Of a stretch of DNA of 64,000 nt, positions 1 through 11,557 are shown piece after piece. A model generated the notes under the pieces. That model made no database searches and was not told the origin of the DNA. It was given only the letters and a program-made list of their open reading frames with translations. Each line of letters starts with the position of its first letter. Position 1 is the stretch's first letter. Location of the stretch: positions 2,311,501 to 2,375,500 of the forward strand of contig NZ_CP064048.1 of assembly GCF_020923495.1 (NCBI RefSeq), given 5' to 3'. The position numbers were made by a program, and so were the translations under genes. Source of the stretch: Brevibacillus sedimenti (lineage in GTDB: Bacteria > Bacillota > Bacilli > Brevibacillales > Brevibacillaceae).

Positions 1-1654
1 GCCGACATACAGCTTGATTTTTGGCTCTGTGCCCGACGGCCGGACGCAGAACCAGGATGCGTCATCCAGCACGTATTTGAGCGCGTCGGTTTTCGGCAGG
101 GTCAAGAGATCGGTTATGCCCAGGGCGATATTGCGGCGTTTGCCCGTCAAGTAGTCTTCCACGACAGCCACCTTTTTTCCGGCGATCTCCGTCAGCGGCC
201 GGCTGCGCAGGCGGGACAGAGTGGATACCATTGCGGCCATGGTGTCTTTGCCCCTGCAGGTGATCGCATGCAGGTCTTCCCTGTAGTAGCCGTACCTGTC
301 GTACAACTGGAGCAATGCGTCGTACAAGCTTCGCCCTTCAGCCTTGTGGCAGGCGCAGGCGTCGGCGATGAACAAGGCCGCCTGCACGGCGTCTTTGTCG
401 CGGACGATGTCAGCCATCAGGTAGCCGCAGCTCTCCTCATAGCCAAACTGGAAGGTGTACGCGCCTGTTTTTTTCAAACTCGCCCAGTTTCTCGCCGATG
501 TATTTGAATCCGGTCAGCGTGTCGACGGTGGCCAGCCCGAAATCAGACGCGATCGCCCGTCCCATCTCTGACGTGACAATCGTTTTCAACACGACGCCGT
601 TTGCCGGAAGAGCGCCGCTTCGCTGTTTTTGCGACAACAGGTAATGCAGCAGGAGCGCTCCGGTCTGGTTGCCGGTCAGCACGACGTAGTCTCCCTGGGG
701 GTGCTTCACGGCCACCCCGAGGCGGTCACCGTCCGGGTCGGTTGCCAGAACCAGGTCGGCCCCGACTGTTTTCGCATACTGAATGGACAGGTCAAACGCG
801 TGATGTTCCTCCGGGTTGGGGGAGGAGACGGTGGAAAAGGAGGGGTCCGGATCGGCCTGCTCCCTCACGACTGTGACGTGGCGGTAGCCAAAGGCGTCAA
901 GTCCTTTTGTGATCGCTTCGTACGTGGTGCCGTGGAGCGGCGTGAACACGATGCGGACGGGATCGCCTGCCGGTTGGACGGCGGGCGGGATGCGGCGGCG
1001 GTGCAATTGTTCCAGATACGCCTTAAGCAGCTCGTCGCCAAGCGAACGCAACAAGCCGCTCGCCCGAAGCGACGATTCGTCCGCCGTCTCAATCCGCAGC
1101 TCGTCGCCTGCCTCTTCCATGTGTCTAAGCAGCATGTCGGCAGTCGCCGGCGTAATCTGTCCGCCGTCCGCGCCGTATACCTTGAACCCGTTGTATTCCG
1201 GCGGATTGTGGCTCGCCGTGATGACAATGCCGGCAAACGCTCCCAGATGGCGAACGGCAAACGACAGCAGAGGCGTCGGGCACAAGCGGTCAAACAAATG
1301 GACGCGAATGCCGTACCATCCCAGCACGTTGGCCGACTCCACGGCAAACGTCCGGGATTTGTGCCGGCTGTCGTAGGCGATCGCCACGCCCGCTTCCATC
1401 GCTGCTTTCCCGTGTGCGGTCACATAGCGGGCCAGACCCGCCGCCGCTTTGCGCACGGTGTACAGATTGATCCGGTTGATCCCGGGACCGAGCTCCCCGC
1501 GCATGCCGCCGGTTCCGAATGCGATCGGTCTGGCAAAACAGTCTTCCAGTGTGTGGGGGTCATCCCGCAGGCTGTCCAACTGGGCGCGCAGTTCAGGATC
1601 AAGGTGGGCGAACGTCATCCAGCGCTGATAGTGGTCCTGCCAATGTTGGGTCAT
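1..1654 (-). pseudogene. pgcA: phosphoglucomutase/phosphomannomutase, frameshifted and truncated by the window edge
   Basis: Alpha-D-phosphohexomutase family enzyme that interconverts hexose 1- and 6-phosphates for nucleotide-sugar supply. The N-terminal part shows the active-site serine loop TASHNPPEYNG and the metal loop ATDPDGDR. After GEFEK the frame runs into a stop near position 437. In the next frame the protein continues with FGYEESCGYLMADIVRDKDA and ends at the window edge with the phosphate-binding RPSGTEPKIKLY. The shift lies at an A7 run (plus-strand T7, 468-474); six A would restore one continuous protein. The start is taken as ATG at 1654, with GGGAG upstream; a GTG at 1666 directly abuts that GGGAG and is unlikely. 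The gene is transcribed divergently from the glycosyltransferase. Whether the lesion is real or a sequencing error cannot be told here. Confidence 0.85.
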
Positions 1655-1812
1655 CGTTGTTTTCACTCCCGCTTGATAGTACCAGTTGTTGTTAGGGTAT
1701 TACCGGGTGTCGGTCCTGGTGAACGATGCAGTCAAAGGAAAACCGGAACCGGCCTTGCCCCGGCGCCATATATTGAGGAAGAATGTCATTTTGGCAGTCC
1801 GGGGGTGAGCCG

Positions 1813-3895
<2,083 letters not shown>

Positions 3896-3970
3896 GGGAT
3901 TGATCGAAGGATAAAGGGAGCATCAAGCAGCAGGCAAAAAACGTGAATCAGCGCATCGGCATGTGCCGGG

Positions 3971-4000
3971 AAACAGTCTTGCCAAAGGCTGTTTTTTTTC
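3971..4000 (+). terminator. Rho-independent terminator after gmd
   Basis: The arms AAACAGTCTT and AAGGCTGTTT pair over 10 bp with one T-G wobble and loop GCCA, followed by eight T. It closes the glycosyltransferase-gmd unit. Confidence 0.85.
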
Positions 4001-4040
4001 GTTCCGGTTTCAAAACAATGGGGTGTCCGACTCAGAGGTG

Positions 4041-4103
4041 TTCACCTGATTGTGCTTAACCATGACCTGTTTATTCTTTAGGACAACCTGTTAAGGTTAA
4101 GAG
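4041..4103 (+). promoter_or_regulatory. three 21-bp-phased ACCTG sites, putative activator binding array
   Basis: ACCTG occurs at 4044, 4065 and 4086, exactly 21 bp (two helical turns) apart, each followed by an AT-rich stretch. Overlapping inverted repeats are AGGTG-TT-CACCT (4036-4047), CTTAACC/GGTTAAG (4055-4061 and 4095-4101) and AACC-TGTTAA-GGTT (4085-4098). The array lies about 105-150 bp upstream of the sigma-54 -24 element, the usual place for an enhancer of an AAA+ activator. The likely ligand is the activator encoded at 7085, by inference from linkage only. Confidence 0.55.
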
Positions 4104-4193
4104 GACATCCTAAAAAACATCAAACAATGAGCATAGTCGCGCAAACAGCAATAATTATGGAATTTTTCCAATCTTCTTTACGTATTCGTTATG

Positions 4194-4210
4194 TGGCATG
4201 AAAGTTGCTT
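4194..4210 (+). promoter_or_regulatory. sigma-54 (RpoN) -24/-12 promoter
   Basis: TGGCAT-GAAAG-TTGCTT matches the TGGCAC-N5-TTGCW consensus, with the invariant GG (4195-4196) and GC (4207-4208) separated by exactly 10 bp. It lies 56 bp before the asparaginase ATG. An activator with the GAFTGA motif is encoded two genes downstream. Confidence 0.9.
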
Positions 4211-4265
4211 CTATCTCATGTCGAAGAGTCATATTCTAACACTTCAACACAAAAGGAGACAAATC

Positions 4266-5291
4266 ATGAACGTAGTAGCCAAGGTATACCGAGGGGAAAT
4301 CGTGGAAAGTTCTCACCTCGGCCATGTAGCTGTCGTCGATGCAAAAGGAACCCTGTTGTACTGGTACGGCGATCCTCACCGTCTCACGTTTGCCCGTTCC
4401 AGCATGAAGCCGATCCAGGCGATCCCGGTGGTGGAGACGGGAGCGGCGGACCGATTCGGGCTGGAGCCAGCCGATCTGTCGTTATGCTGCGCGTCGCACA
4501 GCGGGGAGCTCCGCCACCGCGAACGGGCGCTGGCAATGCTGGTCCGCTGCGGACATACGGAAGCAGCGCTCCAATGCGGAGCCCACGTGCCGCGGGACGA
4601 GGAGAGCTACAAGCAGCTGCTTCGGGAGGACAAGCCGCTGACGCCGGTTTACAGCAACTGCTCTGGCAAGCACGCCGGGATGATTGCCACCGCCGTTCAT
4701 TTGGGCGAAGATGTGGCCACCTACCATCACCCGGATCATCCGGTCCAGCAGCGCATCCTCGATGCGGTCAGCGACCTGACCAGCTATCCGCGAGAGAAGA
4801 TTGCGCTGGCTGTGGACGGCTGCGGCGTGCCGGTCCACTGTCTGCCGCTGTCCCATTGCGCCTGGGCGTACGCGAAGCTGGCCAAACCGGACGTAATTGC
4901 CGCCCCGCAGCGGCGGCAGGCAGTCCGCCGCATCACTGATGCGATGACTGCCCATCCGGAGATGGTCGGCGGCAATCACCGCTACTGCACCGATCTGATG
5001 CGCGCGTTTCGCGGCCGCGTCATCGGCAAGGCGGGGGCGGAAGCGGTTTACTGCCTGGGGGACCGGCAGACCGGGCTGGGCATCGCAGTCAAGATCGAAG
5101 ACGGAGGAGCACGCGCCCTTTACGCCGTCGTAAACGAAGTCCTGCGGCAGTTGGGGATCGGGACGGACGGCCCGTTGGAGGAATTGGCGGCGTACACGGA
5201 GCCGGCCGTGACCACCATGAGTGGGGTGGCTGTCGGGCGCATCGCAACCAGATTTGCGCTAAACCGAGACAGCATCGACTTGCGCGCGTAA
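4266..5291 (+). CDS. L-asparaginase, Rhizobium-type (asparaginase II family)
   Basis: Hydrolyses L-asparagine to aspartate and ammonia. It belongs to the family of R. etli ReAV, unrelated to the E. coli AnsA/AnsB type. Residues that match the ReAV active site are visible: S45-x-x-K48 (RSSMK), S77, C132 and K135 in NCSGKHAGM, and D184 and C186 in VDGCGVP, the latter four corresponding to the metal site. Start ATG at 4266 follows AAAAGGAGA; 341 residues, no signal peptide, so cytoplasmic. First gene of the sigma-54 operon, it would deamidate asparagine released from imported peptides. An upstream in-frame ATG at 4191 overlaps the promoter and is rejected. Confidence 0.9.
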   Translation: MNVVAKVYRGEIVESSHLGHVAVVDAKGTLLYWYGDPHRLTFARSSMKPIQAIPVVETGAADRFGLEPADLSLCCASHSGELRHRERALAMLVRCGHTEAALQCGAHVPRDEESYKQLLREDKPLTPVYSNCSGKHAGMIATAVHLGEDVATYHHPDHPVQQRILDAVSDLTSYPREKIALAVDGCGVPVHCLPLSHCAWAYAKLAKPDVIAAPQRRQAVRRITDAMTAHPEMVGGNHRYCTDLMRAFRGRVIGKAGAEAVYCLGDRQTGLGIAVKIEDGGARALYAVVNEVLRQLGIGTDGPLEELAAYTEPAVTTMSGVAVGRIATRFALNRDSIDLRA

Positions 5292-5362
5292 TAGCGGATG
5301 GCCGCCTGGCCGCACCTGCGGTTTGATCCATACAATTTACCGCGAAAAGGGGGAATGTTCCG

Positions 5363-7018
5363 ATGAAGTTGCGCAAAGGATGGAAAGTCTTGAGCACGTC
5401 CGCCCTCTTGCTGGCACTGATGGTCACCGGCTGCAACCAATCGGCTGCACCGAATCAGCCAGGCAAAGGGCAGACGGCGGAAGCGGGTGGAGAGGCAGAC
5501 ACAACAGCCAAACTCCGTCTCAATCTGCGGACGGAGCCGCCGTCGCTCGATCCGCCAAAGGGCTTCGACAGCGTCTCCAATGAAGTGCTGAATGCAATCA
5601 TGGAAGGGCTCGTCCGACTGGACAAGGATCACAAGCCGCAGCCGGCCATGGCGGAGCAGTGGACGATCAGCGATGATGGAAAAACGTACACGTTTACGCT
5701 GCGCGACAGTAAGTGGTCAAACGGGGACCCGGTGACAGCTCACGACTTCGAGTACGCATGGAAACGTATCGTCGATCCCCAAAACGCTTTCCCGTCCGCT
5801 TTCCTTGCCTATTTTATTGAGGGAGCCGAGAAGTTCAACAAGGGAGAGGGAAGCGCAGACGACGTAAAAGTGAAAGCGCTCGACGACAGGACGTTGGAAG
5901 TGAAGCTAACAGCGCCGACCGGCTTTTTCCTCAACATCATCACGCAGCCGACGTTCTTCCCGGTTCACAAAAAGTCGGTGGAAAGCAATCCGAACTTCGC
6001 TGCCGAAGCGTCCACACTCATTACCAACGGACCGTTCAAACTGACGGAGTGGGTGCATGACCAGACGGTGAAAGTGGAAAAGAACGAAGGCTACTGGGAC
6101 AAGGATTCGGTCAAGATTGCCGGCATCGACTGGGTGATGGTAAACGACGAAAATACCCAGTACCAAATGTACAAAACCGGACAGCTTGACATGGTCCAAT
6201 CTGTGCCCAACGACTTGAAAAAGCGGTTGATCGATTCAGGGGAAGCCAAAGTGATGTCGGAAGCATCCGTCTACTACTACCGGATGAACACGTCCATGCC
6301 GCCGTTTACGAACAAGAATATCCGCAAGGCGTTTGCTCTGGCGATTGACCGGAAGGCGTTAATCGAAAACGTCACGCAGGGCAACGAACTCCCTGCTTTG
6401 GCTCACGTGCCAACCGGCTTGCTGGAACCGGACGGACGCGACTTTCGTGAAGTGGGAGGGGACTATTTTAAGGACAATGATGTCGAACAGGCAAAAGCGC
6501 TGCTGAAAAAAGGCATGGAAGAGGAAGGCTGGACGACCCTGCCGCCCGTTACCATGACCTACAACACCAGTGACGCGCACAAGGCGATAGCCCAAGTGCT
6601 GCAGGAGATGTACAAGAAAAACCTCGGTGTTGACGTGAAACTGGAAAACAAGGAATGGAACGTGTTTTTGGCGGAGCAGCGCGCACGCAAGCTTCAGTTC
6701 TCCCGTTCCACCATTCCGGCTGACTATGCTGATCCCTACAACTTTCTGGAACTCTATACCACCGATCATCCCGGCAACCGCATCAACTACAGCAATAAGG
6801 AATACGACGCACTTGTGCAGAAGATCCGCAGCACGGCTGACGAAACCGAGCGCTTCAAGCTGATGCACGAAGCGGAGAAGATCTTCATGGAGGACATGCC
6901 GATTGTGCCCATCTATTTCAGAACGGTGGCGTACATGGAACAGCCGAACGTGAATGGGATCGTTCGCCATGCTGTTGGCACGATTGATTACAAGTGGGCG
7001 GTGATTTTAAAGAAATAA
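5363..7018 (+). CDS. oligopeptide ABC transporter substrate-binding lipoprotein (OppA/DppE-like)
   Basis: SBP_bac_5 family extracellular solute-binding protein that delivers peptides to the DppB/DppC permease. A type II signal peptide ends in the lipobox LMVTGC with Cys24 as the lipidated residue. The mature protein begins with a short Gln/Ala/Gly-rich linker and then the typical RTEPPSLDPPKG start of peptide binders. At 551 residues it has normal family length. AAAAGGGGGAA precedes the ATG. It lies in the operon between asparaginase and the activator gene, with an 11-bp hairpin just behind it that could set its transcript apart. Di- versus oligopeptide preference is not readable. Confidence 0.9.
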   Translation: MKLRKGWKVLSTSALLLALMVTGCNQSAAPNQPGKGQTAEAGGEADTTAKLRLNLRTEPPSLDPPKGFDSVSNEVLNAIMEGLVRLDKDHKPQPAMAEQWTISDDGKTYTFTLRDSKWSNGDPVTAHDFEYAWKRIVDPQNAFPSAFLAYFIEGAEKFNKGEGSADDVKVKALDDRTLEVKLTAPTGFFLNIITQPTFFPVHKKSVESNPNFAAEASTLITNGPFKLTEWVHDQTVKVEKNEGYWDKDSVKIAGIDWVMVNDENTQYQMYKTGQLDMVQSVPNDLKKRLIDSGEAKVMSEASVYYYRMNTSMPPFTNKNIRKAFALAIDRKALIENVTQGNELPALAHVPTGLLEPDGRDFREVGGDYFKDNDVEQAKALLKKGMEEEGWTTLPPVTMTYNTSDAHKAIAQVLQEMYKKNLGVDVKLENKEWNVFLAEQRARKLQFSRSTIPADYADPYNFLELYTTDHPGNRINYSNKEYDALVQKIRSTADETERFKLMHEAEKIFMEDMPIVPIYFRTVAYMEQPNVNGIVRHAVGTIDYKWAVILKK

Positions 7019-7024
7019 TACAAT

Positions 7025-7059
7025 GAAGACAAGGGCTGAAGCTGCGCGCCCTTGTCTTC
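7025..7059 (+). promoter_or_regulatory. intercistronic hairpin behind the peptide-binding protein gene
   Basis: Perfect 11-bp arms GAAGACAAGGG and CCCTTGTCTTC surround a 13-nt loop. No T tract follows, so it is more likely an mRNA 3'-end stabiliser or processing site than a full terminator. Such a site would allow more binding protein than downstream products. Confidence 0.6.
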
Positions 7060-7084
7060 ACTTTACAGCATGGAGCGGGTTGTG

Positions 7085-9145
7085 ATGAAGAAAAAAACGG
7101 TAACATTTGTCGCCAAAATGGACGAATTTTTGCAGTCTGTGGTCAGCCAATGCCGTGATTTGGGCATCTCCGAGGATTTTCACATCGAAGGCAGGCGCGT
7201 GGATCAACTGCCTTACTGGCCGATTGCAGATGGTTCGCTCGTTGTCCTGTCCTCCAAAAGCATCTATCCGCAGGTGGCGGCGTATCTGCCGCCGGGAGCG
7301 AAGGTGATCATTGCCAAGCGGATGCTGCCGTATCACAATTTGCGGGAAATGTTGGAAGTGCCCAAAGGGGTAAAGGTGCTGCTTGTGAGCGATACGGAGG
7401 AGACGGCGAAGGAGTCGGTCAGGCTGCTGATTGACTCCGGCATGGATTTTGAGCTCTACCCGTACTATCCGGGGGCCGATTATCCGCGCGACATTGAGAT
7501 TGCCGTCACGCCGGGTGAGGCCGAACACGTGCCGGGCACCATCCGCAAAGTGGTGGACATCGGCTTCCGGCTTATCGACCTGTCCACTTGGCTGGAGATT
7601 TACGCCCATTTCGACAGCGATAATTTTCAGCGGGTGACCGCCCGCGCGATGCAGTCGCTGATCGATATCACGAAACAGTTGAGCAACGAGATTCATCACG
7701 CCCACCTGCTGCACAAATACCTGGAGGCAATCGTCAACCGAATCGAGGATGCTGTGATTGCCATGGACGAAAAGGATACCATCCGGTTTATCAACCAGAA
7801 GGCGGTGGACACCCTTCACCTGCAGGGTGTGCCGATTCAGGGGGAAAAAGCGGTCCATTGTCTGCCGCCAGACTTTTACGAAATGATTCGGCAGTGCGAC
7901 GAGAACGACGACGTACTGGTGGATTGGGGCGGCCGGACGTATTTTTTCCGCAAAATGCACATCGTCATGGAGGGGCGGTTTTTCGGCAGCCTGCTCTTGT
8001 TCCGCAAGGCTGCGGAAATCGAACAGATGGAACACGACTACCGTATGCGCCTGTACAGCAAAGGGCTGGTGGCCAAGTACCACTTTGACGACATCTGTGG
8101 AAAAAGCCTCTCTTTTCAACAGGTGCTGCGAATCGCCCGCAAGATTGCCCGCAGCAACTCAACAGTGCTCTTGCTGGGTGAAACGGGAACGGGTAAAGAA
8201 CTGTTCGCGCAGGCCATTCACAACGCCTCTCCCCGCAGGCGGGAGCCGTTCGTCGGTGTGAATTTTGCCGCCATCTCCGAATCACTGTTGGAGAGTGAGC
8301 TGTTCGGCTACGAGGAGGGGGCGTTCACCGGTGCGCGCAAGGGAGGACACATCGGCTGGTTTGAACTGGCCCACAAGGGAACGATTTTTCTCGACGAGAT
8401 CGGCGATGCCAGCGGTGCGATCCAAAACCGGCTGCTGCGGGTGCTGCAGGAGCGGCAAATCATGCGGGTGGGAGGCAACAAAGTCATCCCGATCGACATT
8501 CGCGTCATCGCCGCGACCAACCAGGATTTGCAGTGCATGGTGCGTGAAGGACGCTTCCGCGCTGATTTGTACTATCGGTTAAACATCCTGCCCATCCACC
8601 TGCCGCCCCTCAGACAGCGGCCGGAAGACATCCCCTTGTTGGCGGAGGAATTTATTCGCAAATACTGCCAAGAGATGCGCCGCCCACCGTTTACACTTAC
8701 GCAGGAGGCACTGAAGGCGATGCAGGAGTACGATTGGCCCGGTAACATCCGGGAATTGGAAAACGTGATGGAATACCTGGCCCACGTAGTAGAGGAGGAA
8801 GTGTATGCCATCCACCTGCCGTTTATGCAGGAGTCTTTTGCCGTTCCGGCCGATGATGTGCTTGCGGACGAATGCCGGACGCTGTGCGAGGCATACGAAC
8901 AGCGCGGCTTTTTGGACGATGTCGTCGCGATCCTGCATGTTTTGAAACAGCAGGGGAGCGGGAGGTACGCGTTGGGCGAGCAGCTCAGCCGGCAGGGAAT
9001 CGAGCTGAGCGGCCAACAAGTGCGGTACCGTTTAAAGCTGCTGCAGCAGGACGGGCTGATACACGTCGGCAAAGGACGGCAGGGCAGCCGCCTGTCCACT
9101 AAAGGGGCGGTGTTTCTCGCCTGCTGTGAGAAAAGCCGGGGATAA
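7085..9145 (+). CDS. sigma-54-dependent transcriptional activator with PAS and winged-helix C terminus
   Basis: Enhancer-binding protein that opens sigma-54 promoters by ATP hydrolysis. The order is: a Rossmann-like N-terminal region (about 1-170, possibly PrpR_N-like), a PAS region (about 215-320, AIVNRIEDAVIAMDEKDTI), and an AAA+ domain with Walker A GETGTGKE at 365-372, the sigma-54 contact loop GAFTGA at 412-417 and Walker B TIFLDEIGD. The C terminus lacks a Fis-type helix-turn-helix. It instead reads LSGQQVRYRLKLLQQDGLI followed by GRQGSRLSTKG, which resembles the RNase R/NrpR winged helix. Start ATG at 7085; 686 residues. It probably controls its own operon through the phased sites at 4041-4103. 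The ligand is unknown. Confidence 0.9.
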   Translation: MKKKTVTFVAKMDEFLQSVVSQCRDLGISEDFHIEGRRVDQLPYWPIADGSLVVLSSKSIYPQVAAYLPPGAKVIIAKRMLPYHNLREMLEVPKGVKVLLVSDTEETAKESVRLLIDSGMDFELYPYYPGADYPRDIEIAVTPGEAEHVPGTIRKVVDIGFRLIDLSTWLEIYAHFDSDNFQRVTARAMQSLIDITKQLSNEIHHAHLLHKYLEAIVNRIEDAVIAMDEKDTIRFINQKAVDTLHLQGVPIQGEKAVHCLPPDFYEMIRQCDENDDVLVDWGGRTYFFRKMHIVMEGRFFGSLLLFRKAAEIEQMEHDYRMRLYSKGLVAKYHFDDICGKSLSFQQVLRIARKIARSNSTVLLLGETGTGKELFAQAIHNASPRRREPFVGVNFAAISESLLESELFGYEEGAFTGARKGGHIGWFELAHKGTIFLDEIGDASGAIQNRLLRVLQERQIMRVGGNKVIPIDIRVIAATNQDLQCMVREGRFRADLYYRLNILPIHLPPLRQRPEDIPLLAEEFIRKYCQEMRRPPFTLTQEALKAMQEYDWPGNIRELENVMEYLAHVVEEEVYAIHLPFMQESFAVPADDVLADECRTLCEAYEQRGFLDDVVAILHVLKQQGSGRYALGEQLSRQGIELSGQQVRYRLKLLQQDGLIHVGKGRQGSRLSTKGAVFLACCEKSRG

Positions 9146-9162
9146 ACGGAGGAGGGAGTAAG

Positions 9163-10605
9163 ATGAGCGGTCACTCCGAATATTGGAAGCAGAAGGCTTT
9201 GGCACAGCGCGAAGCCTATTTGGAAACGCTGCAGTCTTTTCTGAGGATTAACAGCATCGAGGATATGTCGACCGCCGGTCCGGGCAAACCGTTCGGCGAC
9301 GGAGTGGCGCAGGCCCTGAACTTCATGCTGGAGTTGGGGCGATCAGACGGCTTTGCGGTGAAAAACCTGGAGGGTTACGCCGGATACGTGGAACACGGAG
9401 AGGGCGAAGAGGAAGTGGGAGTGCTCGTCCACGTCGACGTAGTCACTGTTGGTGAAGGATGGACGACACCGCCGTTCGAGCCGCACATCCGCGACGGTAA
9501 AATCTACGCCCGCGGCGCCATCGACAACAAGGGGCCGGCGCTGGCCGCCTTTTTCGCGCTGAGGCTGCTCAAGCAGTCGGGTCTGCCGCTCACCAAACGC
9601 GTGCGCCTGATTATCGGCACTGACGAGGAGAGCGGCTGGTTGTGCATGAAGCACTACGCCGAACGGGAGGTGCTTCCGGAGATCGGCTTTTCACCGGACG
9701 CATCGTTTCCGATCATCCACGCCGAAAAGGGGCAGATCAATCCGACACTGATGCTGGCTGCACAGCCAGGGGCCGCGGCGGACGAAGGTTGGCAGCTGCT
9801 GTCGTTTGCCTCCGGTGATCAAGGCAACAGCGTGCCGGATAAAGCGACAGCCTCGGTGATGGTACCGGCGGGAGCGGAGGCGAAATCAGCCGCGGCTGCT
9901 GTGACCGAACGCTGGAACGCGTTTCTCCTTGCCAGTGGTGTGACGGGACGGCTGGAGCCAAGAGCGCCTGACGTGTTGGCGTTTCAACTCGACGGCAAGC
10001 CGGCTCACGGCATGGAGCCATTCAATGGAGTCAACGCCGGAACGCTGCTGGCACGTTTTTTGTACGACTACCCGTTTGCCGGTACCGATCGCCTGTTTCT
10101 CCGCTTCCTCGCAGAGGTTTTGCACGAAGACCACTACGGTGAACGGCTGAACGTAGCATGTCAGGACGAGGTGAGCGGAGCGCTGACCGTCAACGCAGGC
10201 ATCCTTCGCTACACCAGGAGCGAGGGAGGGCTTGTCCGGCTGAACATCCGCTATCCCGCCACCTTGGCACCGGAGCCGTACGTGGAGCGGCTGATGGCGC
10301 GCATCCAGGAGCTAGGCTGGATGTTGTCAAGCGTGCGCACCTCCAAGTCCCACTACGTGCCAGCGGACCATCCCGTCATCCGGACGCTCTCCCGCGTGTA
10401 TGAGCAGCATACCGGAGAGCCTGCCCGCCTGCTCGCTTCCGGCGGCGCCACTTATGCCAAGACGCTGAAAGCCGGCGTGGCATTTGGCCCAGTGTTCCCC
10501 GGGAAAGAGTCGACGGCCCACCTCGCGGACGAGTATGCGGAGATTGACGATCTGCTTCAGGCGATGGCGATCTACGCCCAGGCGATGTACGAGTTGGCCA
10601 AATAG
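9163..10605 (+). CDS. pepV: M20 family dipeptidase PepV
   Basis: Zinc-dependent dipeptidase that cleaves dipeptides in the cytoplasm. The metal and catalytic residues align with Lactobacillus PepV: His90 and Asp92 in LVHVDVV, Asp121 in GAIDNKGP, Glu155-Glu156 in GTDEESGW and Asp179 in SPDASFP. Length 480 is close to the family norm. GGAGGGAG precedes the ATG, 17 bp after the activator stop. Its place between the activator and the permeases fits intracellular breakdown of peptides taken up by the same operon. Confidence 0.9.
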   Translation: MSGHSEYWKQKALAQREAYLETLQSFLRINSIEDMSTAGPGKPFGDGVAQALNFMLELGRSDGFAVKNLEGYAGYVEHGEGEEEVGVLVHVDVVTVGEGWTTPPFEPHIRDGKIYARGAIDNKGPALAAFFALRLLKQSGLPLTKRVRLIIGTDEESGWLCMKHYAEREVLPEIGFSPDASFPIIHAEKGQINPTLMLAAQPGAAADEGWQLLSFASGDQGNSVPDKATASVMVPAGAEAKSAAAAVTERWNAFLLASGVTGRLEPRAPDVLAFQLDGKPAHGMEPFNGVNAGTLLARFLYDYPFAGTDRLFLRFLAEVLHEDHYGERLNVACQDEVSGALTVNAGILRYTRSEGGLVRLNIRYPATLAPEPYVERLMARIQELGWMLSSVRTSKSHYVPADHPVIRTLSRVYEQHTGEPARLLASGGATYAKTLKAGVAFGPVFPGKESTAHLADEYAEIDDLLQAMAIYAQAMYELAK

Positions 10606-10621
10606 AGAAGGAGGAGCACGC

Positions 10622-11554
10622 ATGTTCCATTACTTGGCAAAGCGCGTCCTGATGATGCTCTTGACGCTGTGGATCATCGTGACGCTGACCTTTTTGCTGA
10701 TGCATGCGATTCCCGGCGATCCGTTCGCTTCCGATTCGGATCAACTGCCGGAGCAGATCCGCGCTAATCTGCGAGCCAAATACCATTTGGACGAGCCGCT
10801 GCCGATTCAATACGTTATTTATCTGAAAAATCTGATGATGTTGGATTTGGGTCCTTCCATCAAATCTGATACACGTGGTGTCAACGATATGATCGCGGAC
10901 GGATTTGGCGCATCGGCCTTGCTGGGCATGCAGGCGGTCGCGATTGCGCTGGTGTTCGGCATTTTCTTCGGCATTGTTGCCGCACTCAACCGCGGCAATT
11001 GGATCGATTACGGGGCGATGGCCCTGGCTGTCCTCGGCGTGGCAATCCCCAGCTTCATCATGGCCCCGCTGCTGATCAACTATTTTGCAATCAAGTGGCC
11101 AATCTTTCCCGTCGCCACCTGGGGGACCTGGCTGCATACGGTGCTGCCGTCGCTGGCGCTGGCGTTCGGTCCGTTGGCGATCATTACCCGCTACATGCGC
11201 GCCAGCATGATTGAAGTGATGAACCAAAACTACATCCGCACCGCAGAGGCGAAAGGGATTCCCACCTGGGCAGTCGTGGTCAAACACGGAATCCGCAATG
11301 CGATCCTGCCGGTAGTTACGTTCCTGGGGCCGCTGATTGCATCGCTGATCACCGGTACGTTCGTCGTGGAAAAAATCTTTGCCATTCCCGGGATTGGCAA
11401 ATACTTTGTCGACGGCATCTTCAACCGCGATTATCCAGTCATTTTGGGAACGACTGTTTTTTACAGCTCGATTCTGATTGTGGCCATTTTTCTGATCGAT
11501 GTGGCGTACACCCTGATCGACCCGCGGATCAAACTGACCGGCAAGGAGGGATAG
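10622..11554 (+). CDS. dppB: peptide ABC transporter permease (DppB-type)
   Basis: Inner-membrane permease of a di/oligopeptide importer: 310 residues, about six membrane segments, first at residues 9-27. The DppB-type start FHYLAKRVLMM and the PIQY-VIYLKNL periplasmic region are typical. The BPD_transp_1 coupling motif region reads YIRTAEAKGIPTWAVVVKHG. GGAGGAG lies just before the ATG at 10622. It is tightly packed between pepV (16 bp) and dppC (3 bp), so a single transcript is near certain. Confidence 0.92.
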   Translation: MFHYLAKRVLMMLLTLWIIVTLTFLLMHAIPGDPFASDSDQLPEQIRANLRAKYHLDEPLPIQYVIYLKNLMMLDLGPSIKSDTRGVNDMIADGFGASALLGMQAVAIALVFGIFFGIVAALNRGNWIDYGAMALAVLGVAIPSFIMAPLLINYFAIKWPIFPVATWGTWLHTVLPSLALAFGPLAIITRYMRASMIEVMNQNYIRTAEAKGIPTWAVVVKHGIRNAILPVVTFLGPLIASLITGTFVVEKIFAIPGIGKYFVDGIFNRDYPVILGTTVFYSSILIVAIFLIDVAYTLIDPRIKLTGKEG

Positions 11555-11557
11555 AAC

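Noticed and set aside
4191-4265. Upstream start for the asparaginase
   Set aside because: The ATG lies at the sigma-54 promoter itself; AAAAGGAGA supports ATG 4266.
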